Positions 28,419-37,741 of a DNA stretch of 64,000 bases are shown here, one piece after another. The DNA lies in NCBI RefSeq assembly GCF_013375535.1, contig NZ_JABXJG010000001.1, positions 2,956,001-3,020,000 on the forward strand, given 5' to 3'. The notes under the pieces were generated by a model. It did not search any database. It worked only from the letters and a program-made list of their open reading frames with translations, and had not been told where the DNA came from. The stretch is from Sphingobium sp. 15-1 (lineage in GTDB: Bacteria; Pseudomonadota; Alphaproteobacteria; Sphingomonadales; Sphingomonadaceae). A program made the translations under genes and the position numbers. Position 1 is the first letter of the stretch, and each line of letters begins with the position of its first letter.

Positions 28419-28892
28419 ATGACTGACACGCCGACTCCCCTTCAGCCTTCTCCGATTCATCTGGGCCAGACCAGCGCCCTGCCGTCGCGTCCCGAAGAGG
28501 CCGTGCTGGACTATGTGCCCAATCCCCGGCCGGGCAAGCCCTATCTGGTGCGCTTCACCGCGCCGGAATTCACCTCCCTCTGTCCGGTGACGGGGCAGCC
28601 GGATTTCGCGCATCTGGTGATCGACTATGCGCCCGCCGCGACCATCGTGGAATCGAAGTCGCTGAAGCTGTTCCTGGGGGCGTTCCGCAACCATGCCGCT
28701 TTCCATGAGGATTGCACGGTGGGGATCGGGGAGCGGCTGTTCGCGGAGATGAACCCGATCTGGCTGCGGATCGGCGGCTATTGGTATCCACGCGGCGGGA
28801 TTCCCATCGATGTGTTCTGGCAATCGGGGGAGCCGCCCGCCGGGCTTTGGCTGCCTTCGCAGGATGTGCCGGGTTATCGCGGGCGGGGGTAA
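28419..28892 (+). CDS. queF: NADPH-dependent 7-cyano-7-deazaguanine reductase (preQ0 reductase)
   Basis: 157 residues, the short single-domain QueF type. Motifs: the catalytic Cys in [13 protein letters not shown] and the substrate motif [15 protein letters not shown]. It reduces the nitrile of preQ0 to the amine of preQ1 in queuosine synthesis, the only known enzymatic nitrile reduction. The ATG at 28419 is preferred over an in-frame start ten codons earlier. It diverges from the Pro-rich protein gene across about 100 bases with no visible preQ1 riboswitch. Confidence 0.94.
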   Translation: MTDTPTPLQPSPIHLGQTSALPSRPEEAVLDYVPNPRPGKPYLVRFTAPEFTSLCPVTGQPDFAHLVIDYAPAATIVESKSLKLFLGAFRNHAAFHEDCTVGIGERLFAEMNPIWLRIGGYWYPRGGIPIDVFWQSGEPPAGLWLPSQDVPGYRGRG

Positions 28893-28910
28893 TTCGCCCG
28901 AAGAGAGAAT

Positions 28911-28936
28911 CGTGCTCCTGCCTGCGCAGGAGCACG
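28911..28936. repeat. Single perfect palindrome of the GTGCTCCTGC family
   Basis: CGTGCTCCTGC (28911-28921) is exactly inverted at 28926-28936 around a CTGC loop. It is equivalent to one half of the double elements at 7861 and 37539 and lies 18 bases after the queF stop. No T tract follows. Confidence 0.75.
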
Positions 28937-29103
28937 GGATGTTTCCGGCCCGTCTCTGTTTGACAAACGAACAACAACATTCGACCAACGACATGGGCGG
29001 TGAGACGCCCGCCTTGACCGGCAGGCCGAAACAGCCGATCCCCCTGTCATCATGGCGCGAGCCTTTTGCCGCGCCGTTCCAACGTGTCGGAGTTGCGAAC
29101 CTC

Positions 29104-31749
29104 ATGCCCTTTTCGAAGATTCTCCCGTTGATGCTGGCGGCCGCGCCCCTTGCCATGGCGATGCCCGCGCTGGCGCAGACGGCGCCCGCAGGCCCCGCCG
29201 CGGGCGTCACCACCCAGTTGCCGCGTGGCGCAGCGCCCAGCCATTATGCGATCCAGGTCACGCCCGATGCGGCCAATCTGAAGTTCACAGGCAAGGCGGC
29301 CATCGACGTCACGGTGGCGCAGGCCATGCCCGCCCTGGTGCTGAACGCCGCCGACCTGACGGTGAGCAGCGTCACCCTGACGCCTGCAAAGGGCAAGGCG
29401 GTAAAGGGGACCGCCAAGGTCGACGCCGACGCGCAGACCGTGACCTTCGACTTCGGCAAGCCGGTCCAGCCGGGCAGCTACACGCTCGCCATCGATTATG
29501 CGGGCACCATCAACACCCAGGCGAACGGGCTGTTCGCGCTCGATTATACCGACAATGCGAGCAAGGCGAAGCGCGCCCTCTTCACCCAGTTCGAGGCGCC
29601 CGATGCCCGCCGCTTCGTGCCCAGCTTCGACGAGCCGAGCTACAAGGCGACCTTCGACCTCTCCGCCGTCATCCCCGCCGACCAGCTTGCGGTCAGCAAC
29701 ATGCCGGTCAAGAGCAGCGCCGACGCAGCCGGGGGCAAGAAGCTGGTGACGTTCGGCACCTCCCCGAAAATGTCCTCCTACCTGCTGTTCTTCGGTCTGG
29801 GCGAGCTGGAGCGCGCCACCAAAATGGCCGGCGCGACCGAAGTCGGGGTGATCACTGGCAAGGGCAACACCGGCAAGGCGCAACTGGCGCTGGACGCATC
29901 GGCGGCGATCCTGCCTTATTATAACGACTATTTCGGCGTGCCTTTCCCGCTGCCCAAGCTGGATAATGTGGCCGGACCGGGCCAGAGCCAGTTCTTCTCC
30001 GCCATGGAGAATTGGGGCGCGATCTTCACTTTTGAGCGCGCGCTGCTGGTCGATCCGCGCTTCACCTCCGAAAGCACGCGGCGGACTATCTATTCCATCG
30101 TCGCGCATGAAATGGCGCACCAGTGGTTCGGTGATCTTGTCACCATGGCCTGGTGGGACGATCTCTGGCTGAACGAAGGTTTTGCAAGCTGGATGGCCAC
30201 CAAGGTCACCGACAAGCTGAACCCGGAATGGGAAATGCTGCTGTCCCGCGTCAATGGCCGCGAGCGCGCGATGAGCCTGGATTCGCTGGTGACGACCCAC
30301 CCGATCCTCCAGAAGATCCACACCGTTGATGAGGTGAACCAGGCCTTCGACGACATCACCTATGAAAAGGGTGAGGCGGTCATCACCATGCTGGAGGGCT
30401 TTGCCGGGGAGGATGCGTGGCGCTCGGGCATCCGCGCTTATATGAAGCAACATGCCTATGGAAACACCGTGACCGACGATTTGTGGAAAGCGGTCGAGGG
30501 CGCGGGCGCCAAGGGCGTGGTTGGCATCGCGCATGATTTCACCAGCCAGCCGGGCATTCCGTTGGTGAAGGTCGACAGCGCGCAATGTCAGGGCGGATCG
30601 ACGATCCTGTCGCTCAGCCAGGGCGAGTTCAGCCGCGACCGGAAGGACAAGACCCCGCTCAAATGGAATGTGCCGGTGATGGCCCAGACCATCGGCGGGG
30701 CGCAGCAGCGGCTGATTCTGAACGGATCGGCGCAGGTCACGTTGCCGGGCTGCGGCGCTTATGTGATCAATGCGGGGCAGACGGGCTATTATCGCTCGCT
30801 CTATCCTGAAACCAATGTGAAGGCGCTCGCGAGGGATTTCACCAAGCTCGCCTCCATGGACCAGATCGGCCTGCTGGCGGATAATTTCCAGCTTGGCCTG
30901 GGCGGGTACCAGCCCATGGGTCTGGCGCTTGACTTGATCGACGCCGTGCCTGTCAATGCCAGCCCCGCCGTGCTGGCCGAGGTGCCGGGTTATCTCGACA
31001 GCGCCCATACGATGCTGGAGAGCGACAAGGCGGCGCAGGCGCGGGTTGCGGCCTATGCCTCGAAGAAGCTGAGCCCGGTGCTGGCCAGCGTCGGTTTCGA
31101 CGCCAGGCCGGACGAGAATCCGCAGGTGCCGGTGCTGCGTTCCTCGCTGGTGTCGACCCTGGGCGGCATGGGCGACAAGGCGGTGGTGGCCGAAGCGAAC
31201 AAGCGCTTTGCCGCGCTGGCGGGCAATCCGGCGGCGCTGGACGGACCGCTGCGTAATGTCTGGTTGCGGATCATCGCGGAAAATGCCGACGCCGCGACTT
31301 GGGACAAGCTGCGCGCCATGGCCAATGGGGCGAAGACGGACCTCGAAAAGAGCACGGTCTTCGCGCTGCTGGGCGTCGCCAAGGATGACGCGCTGGCGAA
31401 GAGGGCGCTGGACCTCGCCATGACCGACGAGCCGGGCAAGACGACCAGCGCGGCGATCATCTCCGCCGTGGGTGGGGAGCATTCGATGCTCGCCGTCGAC
31501 TATGTGCTGGCGCACCGCCAGCAATATGAGGCGATGATCGACGTGTCGGCGCGCTCTCAGGCGATTGCGCGGCTGGGCGGCAACTCCGCCGATCCGGCGA
31601 TGGTGACGAAGCTGGACGGCTATGCGACCCAATATCTGACGCCGGAATCGCGCAAGGTGGTGGATCGCTCCATCGCCGCGATCAAGACGCGGATTGAGAC
31701 GCGGGCGCGGCTGAAGCCCGCGCTGCTCGCCTGGTTCGCCAAGAAGTGA
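29104..31749 (+). CDS. M1 family zinc aminopeptidase, secreted
   Basis: 881 residues. A signal peptide at 1-24 (cleavage near ALAQ) suggests periplasmic or surface location. The exopeptidase motif appears as FSAMENWGAIF, and the zinc site as HEMAHQWFGD followed 18 residues later by the second Glu in WLNEGFASW. The C-terminal ERAP1-like helical half is complete. It removes N-terminal residues from peptides. It is larger and differently targeted than cytosolic PepN, so no symbol is given. A terminator follows. Confidence 0.93.
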   Translation: MPFSKILPLMLAAAPLAMAMPALAQTAPAGPAAGVTTQLPRGAAPSHYAIQVTPDAANLKFTGKAAIDVTVAQAMPALVLNAADLTVSSVTLTPAKGKAVKGTAKVDADAQTVTFDFGKPVQPGSYTLAIDYAGTINTQANGLFALDYTDNASKAKRALFTQFEAPDARRFVPSFDEPSYKATFDLSAVIPADQLAVSNMPVKSSADAAGGKKLVTFGTSPKMSSYLLFFGLGELERATKMAGATEVGVITGKGNTGKAQLALDASAAILPYYNDYFGVPFPLPKLDNVAGPGQSQFFSAMENWGAIFTFERALLVDPRFTSESTRRTIYSIVAHEMAHQWFGDLVTMAWWDDLWLNEGFASWMATKVTDKLNPEWEMLLSRVNGRERAMSLDSLVTTHPILQKIHTVDEVNQAFDDITYEKGEAVITMLEGFAGEDAWRSGIRAYMKQHAYGNTVTDDLWKAVEGAGAKGVVGIAHDFTSQPGIPLVKVDSAQCQGGSTILSLSQGEFSRDRKDKTPLKWNVPVMAQTIGGAQQRLILNGSAQVTLPGCGAYVINAGQTGYYRSLYPETNVKALARDFTKLASMDQIGLLADNFQLGLGGYQPMGLALDLIDAVPVNASPAVLAEVPGYLDSAHTMLESDKAAQARVAAYASKKLSPVLASVGFDARPDENPQVPVLRSSLVSTLGGMGDKAVVAEANKRFAALAGNPAALDGPLRNVWLRIIAENADAATWDKLRAMANGAKTDLEKSTVFALLGVAKDDALAKRALDLAMTDEPGKTTSAAIISAVGGEHSMLAVDYVLAHRQQYEAMIDVSARSQAIARLGGNSADPAMVTKLDGYATQYLTPESRKVVDRSIAAIKTRIETRARLKPALLAWFAKK

Positions 31750-31757
31750 GATGTGGG

Positions 31758-31785
31758 GGCGGTGAGCGATCCACCGCCTTTTTTT
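31758..31785 (+). terminator. Rho-independent terminator of the aminopeptidase gene
   Basis: GGCGGTG (31758-31764) pairs with CACCGCC (31772-31778), loop AGCGATC, followed by seven T. It lies nine bases after the stop codon. Confidence 0.93.
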
Positions 31786-31788
31786 AGT

Positions 31789-31812
31789 CCTCCCCATCTT
31801 TCGATGGGGAGG
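31789..31812. repeat. Short perfect palindrome CCTCCCCATC/GATGGGGAGG
   Basis: Ten-base arms around TTTC between the aminopeptidase terminator and the stop of the CoA-transferase gene. A related hairpin (ATCCTCC...GGAGGAT) is at 37715-37733, also just past the stop of a minus-strand gene. On the minus strand it has no T tract, so a repeat or mRNA 3' stabiliser is likelier than a terminator. Confidence 0.55.
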
Positions 31813-31818
31813 AATTTC

Positions 31819-33135
31819 TTACAGCAACCGCCGCTCGAAGGCGCCGCGCTCCAGTTCCTCCCGGAAATCGGGATGGGCGATCCCGATCAGCGCGCGGGCG
31901 CGTTCCGACAGCGTCTTGCCCTTCAGGTCGACCCAGCCATATTCGGTGACGACGATATGCGTATCCGTGCGCGGCGTCGTGACCGGCCCGTCGAGCCACG
32001 GCACGATCCGCGAGACCGTCCCCTTCGCCGCCGTCGAGTGGCAGGCGATGATCGAACGCCCGCCCTTCGACGCATAGGCGCCACGCACGAAATCGAGCTG
32101 GCCGCCGGTGCCGCTATATTGGCGGCCGTTCATATATTCAGAATTGCAGGCGCCGCCCAGGTCGACCTGAATCGTGGCGTTGACCGAAATCACCTTGTCG
32201 TTCCGCGCTATGATGTGCGGGGCGTTCACATGCTCGACCGGATGCGCCTCCAGCGCCGGATTGTCGTGCAGGAAGTCGTAAAGGCCCTGATCGCCCATGG
32301 CGAAGGTGAAGACCGATCGGCCGGGATGGATCGCCTTGCGGCTGTTGTCGACCACGCCCGCCTTGATCAGCCTGACCAGGCCAGGGGTGAGCAGTTCGGT
32401 GTGGATGCCAAGGTTCCGGTGATCCATCAGCGCGGCGCAGACCGCGTCCGGCACCGCGCCGATGCCCATTTGCAGGCAGGCGCCGTCCTCCACCATGCCC
32501 GCGATGATCGCGCCGATGGCTTCGTCGTTGGGCGTGCGCGGCAGGGGCGGAATCTGCACCAGCGGGACATGGTTCTCCACAATCGCCGTGATCGCCGAGA
32601 GCGGGATTTTGCAGTTGCCATGGACATAAGGCATGGCGGGGTTGACCTCCACGATCAGCCGGGCGCCGCTGCGCGCCATCATCAGGGCATAGTCGGTGTT
32701 GGTGCCCAGGCTGAAATGGCCGTCCGCGTCCATGGGCGAGACGGTGACGAACAGCGTGTCGGCGCGCAGGCTCTCCGTCAGGATGCGGGGAATCTGGTGG
32801 AACTGGACCGGCATCGTTTCCACATAGGGCTGCGTCGTGCCGGCGCGCTGGGCGTCGGCCCCGCGCTCGACGCCGCCGTGGAAGAGGCTGACATGGCGGA
32901 TGCGGTCGCTGAGGTCGGGCGACAGGATCGACTGGCTGGCGGCGGCGCAGGCAAGCATGCAATAGAGCGTGCCGCCAGTGAGATCGCCGGAGCGGACGCG
33001 GTCGGCCAACGCGTCCATCAAGGCGGGCGGATAGCTGATGGCAAGGCCGACGACCATCTTCGCGCCACTGGGGACCAATGCGGCGGCTTGCGCTGCGGTC
33101 ATGGTCTTGGCGCGATAATCTTCTGCGATGGACAT
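31819..33135 (-). CDS. Acetyl-CoA hydrolase/transferase family protein (CoA-transferase)
   Basis: 438 residues starting MSIAEDYRAKTMTAAQAAAL. The C-terminal block YSGTGGQLDFVRGAYASKGG is the substrate motif of the acetyl-CoA hydrolase/transferase family, which includes succinyl-CoA:acetate and 4-hydroxybutyrate CoA-transferases. It moves CoA between carboxylic acids. Two family domains (residues about 10-200 and 260-430) are present. Specificity cannot be read from the sequence, and the neighbours do not help. The ATG at 33135 is preferred over an in-frame start 18 codons upstream. Confidence 0.88.
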   Translation of the reverse strand: MSIAEDYRAKTMTAAQAAALVPSGAKMVVGLAISYPPALMDALADRVRSGDLTGGTLYCMLACAAASQSILSPDLSDRIRHVSLFHGGVERGADAQRAGTTQPYVETMPVQFHQIPRILTESLRADTLFVTVSPMDADGHFSLGTNTDYALMMARSGARLIVEVNPAMPYVHGNCKIPLSAITAIVENHVPLVQIPPLPRTPNDEAIGAIIAGMVEDGACLQMGIGAVPDAVCAALMDHRNLGIHTELLTPGLVRLIKAGVVDNSRKAIHPGRSVFTFAMGDQGLYDFLHDNPALEAHPVEHVNAPHIIARNDKVISVNATIQVDLGGACNSEYMNGRQYSGTGGQLDFVRGAYASKGGRSIIACHSTAAKGTVSRIVPWLDGPVTTPRTDTHIVVTEYGWVDLKGKTLSERARALIGIAHPDFREELERGAFERRLL

Positions 33136-33263
33136 GCTGCTCTCCCCGGCTTTTGGAGGGATTGTCGCGCCGTTGGCAGCGGAGCGCAATCGCGACGAAA
33201 GTAGGGGGCAGTCTCTCCCCTTGCCCCCTTGCCTCCTGTCCCCTTGCCGACGCGGGGGAGGCT

Positions 33264-34379
33264 TTAGCGGGCCAGGCCCAGCGCCTGGGCGATGTCGTCC
33301 CAGGCGACCAGCTTGAAATTCTGGGCAGCCGCGGCGTTGTGGCCGTCCTGCGCCACGAAGAGCCCGCCGGGATAGGCGGGGCCGAAATCGCCCAGCATCA
33401 GGTCGATGCCGTCGGTTTCCTCCGACCCGCCAATGGCGCCGTCGACCACGCGGAAGCGCCCGGCATAGCTGTCATCGCTCAGGCTATAGGCGACATAGGC
33501 ATTGTCCCCCTGGCTGGAGACGAGGACATAGCCGTCCTTCTCCCCCATCGGCGCGATGGCGACGCCCTCGGCATCCATGACGAGATTCTTGCCGTCGGCC
33601 GCCGCGATCTTCGTCGGCGCGGTCGGGCCAGCCGGTCGGGCGTCGAAGCGCCAAAGGCCGACATCCTCCTCCGCCACATAAAGGATGCCGGTGCGGTCGT
33701 CGACCGCGCAGCCTTCCGACTGGGTGCCAAGCTTCATGGAGCGGACGATACTGCCGCTCGGCGTGGCGCCCGAGAGATTGAGCGCGACCTGATTCACCGT
33801 GCCGTCCTTCATCACGATGAAGGCGGAGGTCGTGGCGGCGTCCCTATACAGGCAGACGCCATAGGCTTCGCCCTTGCCGCCCTCGACCTTGCCAAGCGCC
33901 GAAAGTTTCGCGGTGGCCGGATCGAGACGAAAGAGGGCGAGGCTGGCATTGGCGACATCGTTGCGGTCGCTGGCGACGACCAGGATGCCGCGCTGGCCGC
34001 CGATCGTCACGCCGTCGCGCAGGTCGACATTGTTGACCCGCCCCGCGTCGAGAAAGTCGCGGGTCTTGCCATCCAGGCCATAGACGTACAGCCCGGCCTT
34101 CTTGTCGGTGCCGACGATCAGGCTTTGCGACGGGTCGGCGGCGTTGCGCCAGATCGCCGGATCGTCCGCCGCATCGGCATTGGGCGTGCCGACGGGGGCG
34201 GTTTCCCCTCGCGCAGTGATCGATGCGGCCGGCGTGGCGTTGGCGATGCGGACTGCGACCGGGATTTCCTTTTCTCCTGCGGCGGCGCAGCCCGCCAGCG
34301 CCAGCAGGGCGAGCGTGGAACTCAACGCGCCCAGCGCTCCTCGCAAAAATGCTGAATCTCTCATGCCATGGATCGTCAT
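33264..34379 (-). CDS. Beta-propeller phytase (3-phytase), lipoprotein
   Basis: 371 residues. The N-terminus has a hydrophobic stretch ending in a lipobox, LLALAGC, so the protein is probably lipid-anchored outside the cytoplasm. The mature part shows beta-propeller phytase blocks: DAADDPAIWRNAADPSQSLI, GTDKKAGLYVYGLDG, NNVDLRDG, EGCAVDDRTGILYVAEEDVG and SSQGDNAYVAYSL. The Asp-rich loops bind Ca2+. It removes phosphate from inositol hexakisphosphate. It diverges from a TonB-dependent receptor gene across 281 bases that hold two Pho-box-like sites. Confidence 0.92.
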   Translation of the reverse strand: MTIHGMRDSAFLRGALGALSSTLALLALAGCAAAGEKEIPVAVRIANATPAASITARGETAPVGTPNADAADDPAIWRNAADPSQSLIVGTDKKAGLYVYGLDGKTRDFLDAGRVNNVDLRDGVTIGGQRGILVVASDRNDVANASLALFRLDPATAKLSALGKVEGGKGEAYGVCLYRDAATTSAFIVMKDGTVNQVALNLSGATPSGSIVRSMKLGTQSEGCAVDDRTGILYVAEEDVGLWRFDARPAGPTAPTKIAAADGKNLVMDAEGVAIAPMGEKDGYVLVSSQGDNAYVAYSLSDDSYAGRFRVVDGAIGGSEETDGIDLMLGDFGPAYPGGLFVAQDGHNAAAAQNFKLVAWDDIAQALGLAR

Positions 34380-34504
34380 TTCATCGCCCCCGAAACCATT
34401 CCTTGCCAGGATCGGAGCCGATGCCGGGCGAAGGTCATGATAGGAAAACCGGGCCGGTCGAACGCGTCGCCCCGCCCCGAAGCGGGCTTTGCTGGCGGCG
34501 GGAG

Positions 34505-34522
34505 GTGACAATTTGATGACGC
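34505..34522 (-). promoter_or_regulatory. Candidate Pho box facing the phytase gene
   Basis: On the minus strand GCGTCAT-CAAA-TTGTCAC matches the PhoB consensus of two CTGTCAT heptamers spaced by 4 bases at 5 of 7 positions each. It lies about 126 bases upstream of the phytase ATG. Found by eye; the score is modest. Confidence 0.45.
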
Positions 34523-34582
34523 GGGGGAATGGGACGGCCTTGTCACAAATGGACCCTGAAGTGACATGGAAATGAAATCATG

Positions 34583-34600
34583 GGGTCATGCGGCTGTAAA
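34583..34600 (+). promoter_or_regulatory. Candidate Pho box facing the TonB receptor gene
   Basis: GGGTCAT-GCGG-CTGTAAA matches the CTGTCAT-N4-CTGTCAT layout at 5 of 7 positions in each half. It ends 60 bases before the receptor ATG. Upstream of it, TGTCAC...GTGACA forms an inverted pair that may be a further site. Confidence 0.42.
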
Positions 34601-34660
34601 CCGTCCCCTCTAAGCGGCTCCCGTCACCGCGCAACAGGCGCGGGAAAATGGGGGACATCC

Positions 34661-37420
34661 ATGAACATTCATTGCACGCGGCGCGCTGGCCGCAGCCTGG
34701 CGCTGTATCTGCTGGTCATGAGCGCGGCGCCCATCGCGATCGGCACCGCCCAGGCGCAGGCGCCCGCCGTCGACGACGCGGAAGGCCAGATCGTCGTCAC
34801 CGGCACCCGCCCGATCGCTGAATCCGAAGCCGCCGCGCTGGAGATCCAGAAGAATACGGACTCGTTGGTCACGGTCGCCGCGTCGGATTCCGTGGGCCGT
34901 CTGCCCGACCAGAATATCGCCCAGGCCGCCAGCCGCCTGCCCGGCATCAGCGTCGAGCGCGACCAGGGCCAGGCCCGCTACATCAACCTGCGCGGCGCGC
35001 CCAAGACCTGGACCACTCTGTCGTTCGACGGCATCAATGTGGTCAGCCCGGAAGGCCGCGACGCCCGCTTCGATTCCATCCCGTCCGCCATCGCGGGCAA
35101 GATCATCGTGTCCAAGGCGGTGACGCCCGACATGCCGGGCGAAACGGTTGCGGGCAATGTCAACGTCATCACCCGTTCGGCCTTCGACTATGACGGCTTC
35201 CATCTGGCGGGCAAGGGCGGCCTTGGCTTTGCCGAGCTTGGCGACAAGCGGGAATATGAAGGGGCGCTGGTCATGTCCAACCGCTTCCAGACCGGCATCG
35301 GTGAAATCGGCGTGCTGCTGTCGGGCAGCTATTATGAACGCAACATGGTCACCGACAATTTCGAGACCGATTATGAACGGGTGGGCGCGCAGGACAGCCG
35401 GCCCAGCAACGAGACCCGCTTCTGGGCGCATGAGGCCGAGAACAAGCTGTACCGCCTGACCCGCAAGAACTGGTCCGTCTCGGGCCGGGTCGACTGGAAG
35501 CCGGACGCGCAGAATACGGTCTCGCTGCGTTCGATCTACACCATCTTCACCGACGACGAGGCGCGCGACAATTACCGCTTCGATTTGGACGACCGCCAGA
35601 GCGACGGTTCGACCTCCTCGGCGGCCTGCACGATCACGCCGAACGCGACGCCGACCAACAGCGGCTATGCCGACGTCTGCATCGGCAACACGCCGCAGCA
35701 AGGCACGGTCTATGGCATCGACATCCGCCAGCGCTCGACCCTGCGTGCCTTCCGCCAGTCGGTCTTCACCAACACGCTGGCGGGCGACCATGAATTTGCC
35801 GACGGCTGGAAGCTGAGCTGGGTCGGCAACTACACCGAGTCGAAGGACGACCGTTCGGTCGTCGGTGAAGCGACCTGGGACAGCCCCAGCACGCGCAACC
35901 TGCGGCCGACCGTCGCCTATGATTTTTCCGACCCGAACCTGTCGCGCCTGACGCTTTACCGCACGCTGCAGCTCGCCAGCCCGACGCGTTACACCGCCGG
36001 CGCGCAGGTCACGGATGTCGACAGCTTCACCAAGCCGCTCTCCGGCTTCACCGTGCTGGATGCGGTCGACACGACCAAGGCCTATACCGGCCGCCTGGTC
36101 CTGGCCCGCGAGCTGGAGCATGCCACGCTGAAGGCGGGCATCCAATATGACCGCCGAACCAAGGTCGCTGACGAACAGCAGATCACGTTGAGCGCTGCGC
36201 AGGCCGGGACGATCATGCCCACGGACTATAACCAGTTCTCGCTCGACCAGAAATTCCTGGGCGAGATTCCGATGGGCTACACCTTCCACTATTTCGACAC
36301 CGACAAGATGCGCGCCGCGTCGAAGGCGGCGCAGGCGGCCTTCGCCTTCGCGCCGAACACCGGCAATAATTATGACGTGCGCGAGGAAATCATCGCCGGC
36401 TATCTGATGGGCACCTTCCGCTACGACTGGGGTTCGGTCGTGGGCGGCGTGCGCGTCGAGCATATCAAGAATCGCGGCTCTGCGGTCGGCACCATTGCGG
36501 GCGTCAGCGGTCTCGTCACGGCGGAAGCCACGCAGACGCTGGCCTTTCCCAGTCTGCACATCAACTATAATGTCGACGACACGAAGAAGCTGCGCCTCTC
36601 CTTCAACAGCGGCGCCGCGCGCGCCGACTATGATCAGTTGCGGCCCAACGTCGTCGTCAACGACAGCAACGAGACGATCTCGGGCGGCAATCCGGCGATC
36701 AAGCCGGAGCGCGCCTATGGCATCGACGCCTATTTCGAATGGTATCTGCGTCCGCAGGGCTATTTGATGATCGGCGCCTTCTACAAGAAGATCGAGGATT
36801 TCCTCTACACCTCCTCGCGCACCTTCAACTCGGCCGCGCTGAACAGTAACGGCATCGATCGGTCGGGCTATAGGTTCAGCGGCCTCGTCAACGGCGGTTC
36901 GGGCCGCATCTACGGCCTGGAAGCGGCCGCGCAGTTGCAGCTTGAGCCATGGACGGACAGCCTGGGCCTGCCCGAATTCCTCGGCGGCTTCGGCGTGTCG
37001 GCCAATGTTACGCTTAACAATAGCAAGGTGAATCTGCCCGGCCGCACGCTCCGCCTGCCGGGCACGTCGGACTTCGTCTACAATATCGGCGGCTATTATG
37101 AGAAATACGGGCTGTCGCTGCGCCTGCAATATCAGAACCGTAGCAAGTGGCTGGATACGGTCGGTTCGCTGGCCGATGGCGGCGACACTTATTGGGACTC
37201 GGACGACGAGCTGGATTTCTCGGCGCGCTATGCGGTCACGAAGAATTTCGAGATCTATTTCGATGCGTCGAACCTGCTCAACCATCCGGGCCGCCGCTTC
37301 TCCGATCCCGGCAGCCTGCTGCGGGCGAGCGGTGTGCAGGCGCCCAACACCAGCAACCAAACGATCGAATGGGAGCGCTTTGGTCGCCGCTATACGGGCG
37401 GCATCCGGTTCAACTTCTGA
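34661..37420 (+). CDS. TonB-dependent receptor, probably for inositol phosphate or related substrate
   Basis: 919 residues. The signal peptide ends near AQAQA, followed by a TonB-box-like stretch (EGQIVVTGTR). The plug domain has VGRLPDQNIAQAASRLPGIS and QARYINLRG, then a 22-strand barrel ending in Phe (GGIRFNF). The shape is that of Caulobacter/sphingomonad TonB receptors for sugars and other nutrients. Placement opposite a phytase gene suggests a role in phytate or phosphate-related uptake; that is an inference. The ATG at 34661 gives a proper signal peptide. A terminator follows at 37441. Confidence 0.92.
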   Translation: MNIHCTRRAGRSLALYLLVMSAAPIAIGTAQAQAPAVDDAEGQIVVTGTRPIAESEAAALEIQKNTDSLVTVAASDSVGRLPDQNIAQAASRLPGISVERDQGQARYINLRGAPKTWTTLSFDGINVVSPEGRDARFDSIPSAIAGKIIVSKAVTPDMPGETVAGNVNVITRSAFDYDGFHLAGKGGLGFAELGDKREYEGALVMSNRFQTGIGEIGVLLSGSYYERNMVTDNFETDYERVGAQDSRPSNETRFWAHEAENKLYRLTRKNWSVSGRVDWKPDAQNTVSLRSIYTIFTDDEARDNYRFDLDDRQSDGSTSSAACTITPNATPTNSGYADVCIGNTPQQGTVYGIDIRQRSTLRAFRQSVFTNTLAGDHEFADGWKLSWVGNYTESKDDRSVVGEATWDSPSTRNLRPTVAYDFSDPNLSRLTLYRTLQLASPTRYTAGAQVTDVDSFTKPLSGFTVLDAVDTTKAYTGRLVLARELEHATLKAGIQYDRRTKVADEQQITLSAAQAGTIMPTDYNQFSLDQKFLGEIPMGYTFHYFDTDKMRAASKAAQAAFAFAPNTGNNYDVREEIIAGYLMGTFRYDWGSVVGGVRVEHIKNRGSAVGTIAGVSGLVTAEATQTLAFPSLHINYNVDDTKKLRLSFNSGAARADYDQLRPNVVVNDSNETISGGNPAIKPERAYGIDAYFEWYLRPQGYLMIGAFYKKIEDFLYTSSRTFNSAALNSNGIDRSGYRFSGLVNGGSGRIYGLEAAAQLQLEPWTDSLGLPEFLGGFGVSANVTLNNSKVNLPGRTLRLPGTSDFVYNIGGYYEKYGLSLRLQYQNRSKWLDTVGSLADGGDTYWDSDDELDFSARYAVTKNFEIYFDASNLLNHPGRRFSDPGSLLRASGVQAPNTSNQTIEWERFGRRYTGGIRFNF

Positions 37421-37440
37421 TCCGGCGAAAGGGAATTGAG

Positions 37441-37472
37441 AAGGGGGCTGCCGTGGGGCGGCCCCCTTTTTA
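37441..37472 (+). terminator. Rho-independent terminator of the TonB receptor gene
   Basis: AAGGGGGC and GCCCCCTT form an 8-bp outer stem around TGCCGTGGGGCG, followed by TTTAT. It lies 21 bases after the stop codon. Confidence 0.85.
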
Positions 37473-37538
37473 TGGGGCTTTAGGATGCGTGGGATTCGGC
37501 CGAAATTGGCTGAAAATGGTCAGTTGCGGCCATTAGGC

Positions 37539-37632
37539 GCACCGTGTTCCTGCGAAGGCAGGAACCCAGTTCAGGCGGAGCGATGATCACTAAGAGCAGG
37601 ACTGGACTCCTGCCTTCGCAGGAGCACGGTGC
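37539..37632. repeat. REPIN-like double palindrome, best-preserved copy
   Basis: GCACCGTGTTCCTGC-GAAG-GCAGGAACCCAGTTC on the left and ACTGGACTCCTGC-CTTC-GCAGGAGCACGGTGC on the right. The outer arms GCACCGTG and CACGGTGC are inverted copies, so the whole 94 bases can also fold into one long structure. The rest of the 320-base gap (37421-37741) holds the receptor terminator at 37441, a small hairpin at 37715-37733, and no reading frame I would call a gene. Confidence 0.82.
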
Positions 37633-37741
37633 GTTCTAGGAAAGAGCGCAAGTAAGCCGTCCGCTCACTCCCAATCCACCCAAGCCAAACCTGGGCAGGC
37701 CCCAATCCTTCCTTATCCTCCGATGGGGAGGATTACACAGG

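Noticed and set aside
29050..31797. 915-codon open frame antisense to the M1 aminopeptidase
   Set aside because: Shadow of a conserved enzyme gene; no signal peptide, membrane spans or motifs.
34610..37360. 916-codon open frame antisense to the TonB receptor
   Set aside because: Mirrors the receptor frame with Arg/Gly/Asp-rich filler; no family features.
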